Virus record (IMG/VR): IMGVR_UViG_3300029448_000047 | Coordinates: 1-56,246 of that record | DNA from: a virus | Strand: one strand, 5' to 3' | Length of the DNA: 56,246 bases | Shown: positions 51,901 to 56,246 of the stretch, piece by piece | Position numbering within the stretch: position 1 is the first letter of the stretch | How the letters are laid out: every line of letters begins with the position of its first letter | Notes under the pieces: generated by a model | What the model was told of the DNA's origin: nothing | Seen by the model: the letters and a program-made list of their open reading frames with translations, nothing else | Database searches by the model: none | Made by a program: the position numbers and the translations under genes

Positions 51901-53691
51901 ACCTTCTAACTTTGCTTTTGCCTCATCACTCAAACGATCATATGCCGCCTGAGATCTTGCAACAGCAGGATCAACAACCTTCTCTCTATAAGCCTTTTGT
52001 AGATCCGTTTGCGGAGCCATAGCCTGCGCCATGGTTACATCACTATCAACATCAGCGCGGCCAACCCCCGGTCCGCCTCCCCGGTAGCCAATAGTACGGA
52101 AAAAGTCAGTACCATAATCAAGAGCTACATCGCCAGCCCGTGCAATATCCTCACCTAAACCATAAATACCCTGCTCTAAAGCAGTAAGGTTCCTGTCCGG
52201 TGGATCACCCCTGTAAACTCGGCGCTGTAATCCAAACTGATCTGGGGCCGTTTCAAAAGCACGGTTGCCCCTAACTTCAGTCTGTAAAGCAGAATCCATC
52301 GGAGCCCCTATCAACTCGTCAGGAAGAACTGTATTATAAACATTCCCCTCAGTCTCAGAACCAGGGCCATCGCGCCGACCCGGAGGAACCGAAACAGCAG
52401 GAGAAGGCTGAGGTACAGGCAAACTCGCAACACCGCCACCAGAGGTAGTCTCCAACTGTGCGTTAGGGCCTAAAATGTTCTCGTTTAAAAACTTCCCAAA
52501 ACCAGTGTCCCCTAACCCCGCAGACTCATAAGACGCTTCGTCAATAAAACGATCAGAACCCTCTTGATCTCGACGCTGCTGTTGCTGAAACAATATGTCC
52601 CTAACAGACTCAGGCGCACTAGGCTGAACATCCAACATGTCAGGACGCCGAACAGGACGATCCGCTAACGCAGGATCACCACCACCTAACTCAGGACTAT
52701 AAGTACTAGGACGAGAACCAGGATCAAACGAACTTAAAAAAAGCTCTGGATCCCCTCCCGGCGCCTTGGGAGCAGGCAATCCAAACGGAGCCGCGCCAAT
52801 GCCCCCAGGACCATAAGCCGCGTCCTGATACAAACTGTCATAATCAACAATCGGAGCCGCAGCCGGCGACACAGTAGTAGGGCGTAACTGTGGACGTAAA
52901 CTGGTCTTAGGCGCCCGGTCTATGTTAGTCGTAAACTGCTTGCCGCCAAACGTGAACGTACCACCATCACCGCCAGCCTTCCGTCGAGCCTCAGCAAACG
53001 CATCCCCAAATGAACTAGCCTCACCACTCAATGAACCACTGTTCATAATCGCGTCAACCTCACGCGATCCAGAGAAATTTGAACCAGCTACAGTGCCACC
53101 ATTCTTCTTAACACTGCCACCCTTCGTAACCTCATACCCAGCATCCGTTAACGCCTTGCGCTGCGCCGAAGTCATACCCTTCGTACCAATGCGCTGCCGA
53201 GGAGGACGAGGAGCCGATGATCCGCCACCACCACTCAAAGCACGAGCCGCAGCGCCCACTATGCCGCCACTACGAACGTAATTGCCAACAGCAGAAAATA
53301 TATTCTGATCTAAGGGATTAGCCCTAGCCTCAGCAGCACTCACATAACCATCGTTGTTCGTGTCAGCCCTAGCACCACCGCCACTGCCCGATACAGCGCC
53401 AGACTTGCCAGGACCACCGCCGTCAAACATATCAGCCAAACTAGTGTAACCGCCTGACGAACCGCCAGTGGATGCTTTAGAACTAGCCGTGGACATCTTT
53501 TTGTCATAACTCTTGTCCGCAAACTCAACCTTCTGACGGCCCTTGCCCTTAATATTTACAGCCTTGCCATGCTGACCATCACGCGCAGCCTCAGACAAAC
53601 TGTTGTACGTCTTGTCAGAACCGCCGCCGCCGCTGCCGCCCTCGTCACCACCGCCCCAAACAATCTGTGGCCTCTGCCAAACACTGAACAT
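48901..53691 (-). CDS. Very large Gly/Pro-rich virion-type protein
   Basis: 1596 residues. The N-terminal 130 are Gly/Ser-rich with an EF-hand-type loop DTNNDGYVSAAE at about 110-121. A helical, hydrophobic part (about 600-800) follows. Residues about 820-945 contain seven copies of a unit based on PGDPDFVGP. The C-terminus ends in CPPGYRRVLDPATGRYICL, a Cys pair block. It probably belongs to a virion (ejection or tail) protein. ATG 53691 is chosen over TTG 53694. Its ATG directly follows the HlyC-like gene's stop, indicating translational coupling. No close family is recognised. Confidence 0.65.
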   Translation of the reverse strand: MFSVWQRPQIVWGGGDEGGSGGGGSDKTYNSLSEAARDGQHGKAVNIKGKGRQKVEFADKSYDKKMSTASSKASTGGSSGGYTSLADMFDGGGPGKSGAVSGSGGGARADTNNDGYVSAAEARANPLDQNIFSAVGNYVRSGGIVGAAARALSGGGGSSAPRPPRQRIGTKGMTSAQRKALTDAGYEVTKGGSVKKNGGTVAGSNFSGSREVDAIMNSGSLSGEASSFGDAFAEARRKAGGDGGTFTFGGKQFTTNIDRAPKTSLRPQLRPTTVSPAAAPIVDYDSLYQDAAYGPGGIGAAPFGLPAPKAPGGDPELFLSSFDPGSRPSTYSPELGGGDPALADRPVRRPDMLDVQPSAPESVRDILFQQQQRRDQEGSDRFIDEASYESAGLGDTGFGKFLNENILGPNAQLETTSGGGVASLPVPQPSPAVSVPPGRRDGPGSETEGNVYNTVLPDELIGAPMDSALQTEVRGNRAFETAPDQFGLQRRVYRGDPPDRNLTALEQGIYGLGEDIARAGDVALDYGTDFFRTIGYRGGGPGVGRADVDSDVTMAQAMAPQTDLQKAYREKVVDPAVARSQAAYDRLSDEAKAKLEGELSFDNVGTKLANMAPSIAVSTAAAVASLPAAVVAGVTLGVGGMDSQIEGAIQKEFDEGRLQNTPGFQDLKATGLSDAEAVLAYAGGISKQAAPIVASISAAGGSLSNAVLNGAVTKPLAKAISQKAAVQGATQTGRRGVVGPTVEAASRMAIEGLTEGMQEIAEAEIPSWYNDAQALKQTAAQRKESGILGFLGGSTAAGGVSVAQGLGLGPQSRVGPTIESAPKPGDPDFVGPLPSPQGPNIPVPGDPGFVGPLQPSQGPTIPQAGDPNFIGPTQPTVAAAADVLSGTIPVPGDPDFVGPLPAVPRPGSSEFIGPLQLAPVAGDPNFVGPVAPVSGDPNFVGPVGLENQRGFDPSQVDTAAAQAAAITPEAQAEFDLLVPGGAPKSVGAAAGTDFLTEAILRKDPNYLPFDAAFLADARGDLDTRLQDIAFEQAEANRAAGNPELGAVDADSASVPKTKEDLSRFLIEDLGRFRPYGSTVPTAMDTPQRQLKRQQDNIERARAQRAKTQAEAEAVANMEAFDTSLPVDPAGIGSLRNFPSNIPLTDSPAAQADRRRAIANRLKGEAEAEAMRPLETAQNAILNSQSNVSAAENEVALANQLANQMEQLQAVNEVIAAGKTPLPVNLPATPEFTTPQTKAQLAALTTPVEAPAMAPLVAASPESVGEPDIIPPMQGPSIPVQGDFNFTGPLPSLEEQLLLDLEDKGIGALKPSRIIRGGKAPEAMDAAVPVTDPEISFEEAVAKVPMPKVRSTVSALKSQEGTPPVDTTSLEPLVLTDQKIKSDLGPDPFSLENRLARQRARFAEQENELAAAQRPTPTEAELKKGVGSLDAAEDAAKRRKVPPTRRVVTGIDTERKDFTELQDQEGTPYFPELPTDDVFPPEEREGGPSGPSDDRPAVVPVDMTDDSNDAQGCPPGYRRVLDPATGRYICLKIEEGSAGVPAAPAEETEDEDVVIDIPATERPKISPYYVPEMIESNYTPYVPGRRARIFKDVAVRD

Positions 53692-53694
53692 CAA

Positions 53695-54087
53695 TCAAAT
53701 TCCCCTGTTTAAAACCGAAGCTAACCTTGATCCGCGGTGCGAACGTATCCGAACAATCTCCGGAAACTCTCGATTGAAAAAATCCCGAACATCCCTTGAT
53801 ATAAACAATACATCAGAAAGACCCCCCTTGGCAATCATATCTATAACAACCAAACAATCACCGTAATCACGAGCAAATACCTCCAATCCACAATACTCAT
53901 TGGAAATGTACTCCGCATCCGTCAAAAATGCCCAACTCACAAAACCCATGTAACGATCACCGTCCCAATAATGACGTACCTTCCCAGAAGCCTCAGCAGG
54001 CAATAAGCGCCAACCAATCGTCGCTGACCGAAAACCGCAATACGGCTCCTCACTGCACCACAACTCAATCGCATTCAATAAACCCAT
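53695..54087 (-). CDS. HlyC/RTX-type lysine acyltransferase-like protein
   Basis: 130 residues. LLPAEASGKVRHYWDGDRYMG, SWAFLTDAE (51-59), VVIDMIA (D83) and FFNREFPEIVRIR follow the order of the RTX toxin-activating acyltransferase HlyC, which transfers a fatty acyl chain from ACP to a lysine of the toxin. D83 matches HlyC's catalytic Asp; Tyr16 sits where HlyC has the catalytic His, so activity is doubtful or different (alignment from memory). First gene of the late region and directly coupled to the 1596-residue protein, which could be its substrate. A GNAT-type enzyme is an alternative. Confidence 0.6.
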   Translation of the reverse strand: MGLLNAIELWCSEEPYCGFRSATIGWRLLPAEASGKVRHYWDGDRYMGFVSWAFLTDAEYISNEYCGLEVFARDYGDCLVVIDMIAKGGLSDVLFISRDVRDFFNREFPEIVRIRSHRGSRLASVLNRGI

Positions 54088-54092
54088 ATGAA

Positions 54093-54124
54093 ACTATATA
54101 CCGCATATTTTGAAGGCCAATCAA
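54093..54124 (-). promoter_or_regulatory. Possible late promoter giving a near-leaderless mRNA
   Basis: On the - strand, TTGATT (54124-54119), 18 bases, TATATA (54100-54095), or TTGGCC with 16 bases to TATAGT. Either start falls at or within a few bases of ATG 54087, so the late mRNA may lack a leader. No Shine-Dalgarno precedes that ATG. Confidence 0.4.
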
Positions 54125-54354
54125 GGACCATGGCCCCAAATGGAAAAATACTGAAATGAATTTACCAGACCTACTTTTACAGCCTGCTACGTGCGACCGT
54201 AGCCCTGTTTAGGGGGGGATGGGGTCGGTCGATTGCTCTAGATTTCCATGGCATCGCGTCCAGTAACCCCCAGACCTGCGCCGTGTATCGTGTCGCTGCG
54301 TGGCTGATGCCTGTATTTTTTTATCTATATAGTCCGATATGGGCGATTATTGTA

Positions 54355-54383
54355 TTGACATGGTGAGTCGTTTGCTATCTAAC
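54355..54383 (+). promoter_or_regulatory. Sigma-70-like promoter for the right-end genes
   Basis: Perfect TTGACA (54355-54360), 17 bases to TCTAAC (54378-54383) or 15 to TATCTA. Fits transcription of the gene at 54439. The repeat box at 54362-54372 lies between the -35 and -10, an ideal repressor position. Confidence 0.55.
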
Positions 54384-54417
54384 TTTAGTTAGACGCACCG
54401 AAACGCGGTGAGTCGTT
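54362..54417 (+). repeat. Operator-like pair GGTGAGTCGTT
   Basis: The same 11 bases occur at 54362-54372 and 54407-54417, starts 45 bases apart. The first lies inside the promoter; the second in the leader. A small inverted repeat (CTAAC/GTTAG, 54379-54392) and CACCG/CGGTG lie between. Suggests a repressor or activator site. Confidence 0.6.
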
Positions 54418-54438
54418 CAATCAGAAAAGAGGTAAGAC

Positions 54439-54777
54439 ATGACACTTGCAAACCTAATCGAAGACATGACACGCGAAGCATCCCCTCATTGGGATGCGGA
54501 TGACCGTGCCCTACTCGCGGCACGTATTGACGCAATCAAAGCATTGCAGAAAAGCCTAGGCGCGATGCTTAAAGAGGATCAAGCAACGGCCGTCGCGAAC
54601 GGTTTCGCAGAACATAAAGTATCAAGCGTACGCACCGCACCGAAAGTATCAGACTTTGAAACACTAGCACAGAACGGACATAGCGACCTAAGCAAGTTAG
54701 AACTGCGCGGCATCGCTAAGATGTTTGCTCTATTCGCTAAGACCGGAACACGGAACACATTCCGCTGGATCGACTAG
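54439..54777 (+). CDS. Hypothetical right-end early protein
   Basis: 112 residues, helical (LIEDMTREASPHWDADDRAL, LLAARIDAIKALQK) and ending GTRNTFRWID. ATG 54439 follows GAGGTAAGAC. It has its own promoter and leader, unlike the overlapped genes elsewhere. I do not recognise it. Confidence 0.68.
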   Translation: MTLANLIEDMTREASPHWDADDRALLAARIDAIKALQKSLGAMLKEDQATAVANGFAEHKVSSVRTAPKVSDFETLAQNGHSDLSKLELRGIAKMFALFAKTGTRNTFRWID

Positions 54778-54782
54778 GCAAT

Positions 54783-54835
54783 ACATAGCCGGTACACTGG
54801 CAACAGTGTACCGCACTATGTAGATCCTCTACATA
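54783..54835 (+). ncRNA. Mutually exclusive RNA hairpins (possible switch)
   Basis: Hairpin A: CGGTACACTG, GCAA loop, CAGTGTACCG (54790-54813), extended by ACATAG/CTATGT (54783-54788 with 54816-54821). Hairpin B: TATGTAGA, loop TCC, TCTACATA (54817-54835). They share 54817-54821, so only one can form fully. No T-run follows. It may be a leader switch, processing site or stabiliser. Confidence 0.5.
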
Positions 54836-54881
54836 ACACCGGCCGGATCGCGGCCAACTCAGAAAAGAACGAGGTAAAACC

Positions 54882-55085
54882 ATGCGTATCAAGTTAGAAT
54901 ATATTGAGGTCCAGATGCTAATTGCAGGGCTCGATGCAATGCATCTGCCTACTATCATGCACGATGAAGTGAAAAAGAAATTGAAGCGGCGCCTAGAGCG
55001 CATGGAGTCTGACTTCACTGGATCCTATGCTGACACTGCTATCGGCAAAAAGATTTCCGCTGCGGTCGATAAGATCGACGCATAA
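54882..55085 (+). CDS. Hypothetical 67-residue protein
   Basis: A helical, basic protein (HDEVKKKLKRRLERMESDF) with no recognised family. Start ATG 54882 follows GAGGTAAAACC. It stands alone between two structured leaders, so it may be regulated separately. Possibly a small regulatory or DNA/RNA-binding protein. Confidence 0.65.
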   Translation: MRIKLEYIEVQMLIAGLDAMHLPTIMHDEVKKKLKRRLERMESDFTGSYADTAIGKKISAAVDKIDA

Positions 55086-55094
55086 ACCTAGACC

Positions 55095-55121
55095 GGCTAG
55101 CCTATGTGATGTAGGCTAGCC
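55095..55121 (+). promoter_or_regulatory. Leader hairpin with GGCTAGCCTA stem
   Basis: Perfect 10-bp stem GGCTAGCCTA/TAGGCTAGCC (55095-55104 with 55112-55121), 7-base loop. It lies 28 bases before the zinc-ribbon gene. No T-run, so not a typical terminator; likely mRNA stability or protein/RNA recognition. The GGCTAGC core matches the iteron core further downstream. Confidence 0.55.
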
Positions 55122-55122
55122 A

Positions 55123-55145
55123 TACGTTAACCAGAAAGAGGAAAG
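55123..55145 (+). repeat. Repeated leader motif TACGTTAACCAGAAA, copy 1
   Basis: TACGTTAACCAGAAA followed by GAGGAAAG, 23 bases, immediately before ATG 55149. An almost identical copy (22 of 23) precedes the last gene at 55677-55699; looser forms (CAGAAAAGAGGTAAG) precede 54439 and 54882. Includes the ribosome site, so probably a shared translation-control element. Confidence 0.65.
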
Positions 55146-55148
55146 ACA

Positions 55149-55394
55149 ATGCCAGATATTTATTGCGGACACTGTGGCGAACCATGGGAAATGGACACGC
55201 TACATGATGTAGTAAGCGAGGGTAACGCAACGAACTACCGAGATGCTGCTCACAAGTTCACTAAGTTCGGATGCGGCATCATGATGTACCCCACGGCCGG
55301 CACATGTACTAATCCGGTAGTGGATCAATACGCGGCCGACCGTGCTAGGGTAAACCATATCATGTCACCCCATCCAGATGAATGGATGGAATAG
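55149..55394 (+). CDS. Zinc-ribbon-start small protein
   Basis: 81 residues. IYCGHCGEPWEMDTLHDV at the N-terminus, a CxxCGEPWE pattern I know from small phage proteins (also in actinophages), followed by a Cys near 42 and another near 53 (TCTNP) that may complete a zinc site. Role unknown. AGGAAAG precedes the ATG; a terminator follows. Confidence 0.75.
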   Translation: MPDIYCGHCGEPWEMDTLHDVVSEGNATNYRDAAHKFTKFGCGIMMYPTAGTCTNPVVDQYAADRARVNHIMSPHPDEWME

Positions 55395-55398
55395 AACC

Positions 55399-55423
55399 AG
55401 GGGCCCTTCGGGGCCCTTTTTTT
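55399..55423 (+). terminator. Rho-independent terminator with UUCG loop
   Basis: Stem AGGGGCCC/GGGCCCTT (six G-C pairs plus G-U and A-U), loop TTCG, and seven T (55117-equivalent run at 55417-55423). Directly follows the zinc-ribbon gene stop. Ends this transcription unit before the iteron-like block. Confidence 0.9.
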
Positions 55424-55463
55424 ATGCCGCGTTGGGCGCGATCCGCGCCGGCCGGCGGACGCG

Positions 55464-55583
55464 CAGGGCGCAGACATGCAAGCGACCGACCCTGGCTAGC
55501 GGGGGCGCAGACATCTATATATTACCCTGGCTAGCGGGGGCGCAGACATATCGGCCGGCCGGCCGGCTAGCGGGGGCGCAGAC
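55464..55583. repeat. Four iteron-like direct repeats (core GCGCAGAC)
   Basis: Three copies of GGCTAGCGGGGGCGCAGAC (55494-55512, 55529-55547, 55565-55583) plus a partial copy (GGGCGCAGAC at 55466-55475). Ends are 37, 35 and 36 bases apart. Spacers are 16-18 bases. No gene spans it. Likely a protein-binding array, e.g. replication origin or packaging site. An AT-rich tract follows at 55609-55642. Confidence 0.8.
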
Positions 55584-55676
55584 CTGCGACCCTGGAATCG
55601 AATACCTCGATGTATTTTTGACTATATAGACCTACAAATATGTTGCCGCTGCGCGACCGATACTATAGACTAAACC

Positions 55677-55699
55677 TACGTTAACCAGAAATAGGAAAG
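55677..55699 (+). repeat. Repeated leader motif TACGTTAACCAGAAA, copy 2
   Basis: Matches the motif at 55123-55145 in 22 of 23 positions (T for G in the middle). Placed 11 bases before ATG 55711 and supplies the AGGAAAGG ribosome site. Confidence 0.65.
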
Positions 55700-55710
55700 G
55701 AATCCGACTC

Positions 55711-56246
55711 ATGAAATCCGGTATCATATACAAAGGGCAAAGCCTCTTGAATGGTAAACCAGTTGTTGCCATTGCAACATATAGCGACCGCAACACAAAG
55801 ACAGGCAAGGTTTTACAGACCTATATAATCCGGTCTGACATCTCCCCTCTTGATGCAAGCAAGACAGGCGCAGACTTCTCTATCTGTGGTGACTGTAAAT
55901 TCAGGGGGACACCGACAACAGACCCTAAGCGCAAGCAAGCAGTCAAGCGTGACTGTTATGTTAACCTCGGGCAAGGCCCGACCATTGTATATAAATCATT
56001 CTTACGTGGTACTTATCCCATGGCAGATAACAGGGGGGATCGCATGACACTAGGGGCCGGCCGTGTTGTTAGGCTTGGCACGTATGGGGATCCTGCAGCA
56101 ATTCCATCATGGGTATGGGATCAACTATTGACCAGTTGCGCGACTCATCTGGCATACACGCATCAATCCGGCTTTCGTCCAGATATTGCAATGCAAAGCG
56201 CAGACACCAAAGCGCAAGCGGTCGCACATTGGAACAACGGCCGGCG
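55711..56246 (+). CDS. Conserved phage protein with CGDC cluster (partial)
   Basis: Open from ATG 55711 to the window edge (178 complete codons, no stop). Seen: SLLNGKPVVAIAT, VLQTYIIRSDISPLDASKTG, SICGDCKFRG, KRDCYVNLGQGPTIVY, RLGTYGDPAAIPSWVWDQLL and LAYTHQSGF. I recall this from many phages as an uncharacterised family with this layout. The C-G-D-C and later Cys suggest a metal site. It lies next to the iteron-like array, so a replication or packaging role is possible; that is inferred. The 3' end, expected to contain more Cys, is missing. Confidence 0.85.
   Translation, partial: MKSGIIYKGQSLLNGKPVVAIATYSDRNTKTGKVLQTYIIRSDISPLDASKTGADFSICGDCKFRGTPTTDPKRKQAVKRDCYVNLGQGPTIVYKSFLRGTYPMADNRGDRMTLGAGRVVRLGTYGDPAAIPSWVWDQLLTSCATHLAYTHQSGFRPDIAMQSADTKAQAVAHWNNGR

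Larger units (their letters stand above)
54088..54438. other. Intergenic control region between divergent gene sets
   Basis: 351 bases with no credible gene. It holds a - strand promoter-like site at the left edge, a hairpin GCTACG/CGTAGC (54186-54191 with 54198-54203), a G-run (54211-54218), and a + strand promoter with repeated boxes on the right. GC-rich and AT-rich blocks alternate, which fits a divergent promoter/operator area. Confidence 0.7.

Noticed and set aside
55464-55583. CRISPR-like array
   Set aside because: Repeats of 19 bases with 16-18-base spacers are too short, spacers are not protospacer-like, and no Cas gene is present.
55378-55629. Reading frame over the terminator and iteron-like repeats
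   Set aside because: It crosses a strong terminator, starts inside the previous gene and its residues follow the repeats; no family match.
55618-55669. Promoter before the last gene (TTGACT or TTGCCG with TATAGA)
   Set aside because: Spacings of 10-15 bases do not fit a sigma-70 promoter; AT-rich tract may belong to an origin instead.

Overview
The window looks like most or all of the genome of a lytic, short-tailed (podovirus-like) dsDNA phage, probably of a marine bacterium. The combination of a family A DNA polymerase, a PAPS-reductase-like PP-loop protein, an SNF2-type helicase, a P22-type large portal, a GroES-like co-chaperonin, an M15 endolysin and a long tail-adhesin block resembles phages grouped with HMO-2011, which infect SAR116, roseobacters and SAR11. 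That placement and the host are inferences from gene content. I found no integrase, tRNA gene, insertion sequence or CRISPR array.

Layout. (1) 1-4713, + strand: tightly overlapped early genes. They include a C5 cytosine methyltransferase with a second long gene inside it in another frame, several tiny proteins, and a PP-loop/PAPS-reductase-like gene preceded by a strongly structured leader RNA. (2) 4719-6557, - strand: a small island with an SNF2-type helicase and two small genes, leaving from overlapping divergent promoters near 6550-6607. (3) 6634-14528, + strand: the replication block, with a likely SSB, a terminator, an AEP-type primase, an AlpA-like regulator, a UvrD/Rep-type helicase, a DUF6378-like protein and PolA. 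(4) 54087 down to 14518, - strand: the roughly 40-kb late region. In transcription order it holds an HlyC-like acyltransferase, a 1596-residue EF-hand/repeat protein, terminase, portal, lysis genes, a GroES-like protein, scaffold, capsid (followed by a UUCG terminator), decoration-like and Lys-rich small proteins, connectors, a cupredoxin-like protein, three six-repeat propeller-like adhesins, repeat-rich tail fibres, and large probable ejection proteins. (5) 54088-56246: a regulatory right end with a + strand promoter, operator-like repeats, RNA hairpins, four iteron-like repeats and four short + strand genes, the last cut by the window edge.

How it works together. Early genes modify DNA and host metabolism. 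The middle block copies DNA: SSB coats single strands, the primase and PolA synthesise, and the UvrD-type and SNF2-type ATPases remodel DNA. The late region builds the capsid, packages DNA and lyses the host.

Most unusual points: a duplicate of the major-capsid N-terminal segment inside an early protein (11619-12461); an HlyC/RTX-acyltransferase-like gene immediately before the largest virion-type gene; the double-coding methyltransferase locus; SSB-type C-terminal tips on both the SSB and the primase; a type-1-copper-like site in a virion protein; a candidate riboswitch-like RNA at 2812-2883; and iteron-like repeats at 55464-55583.
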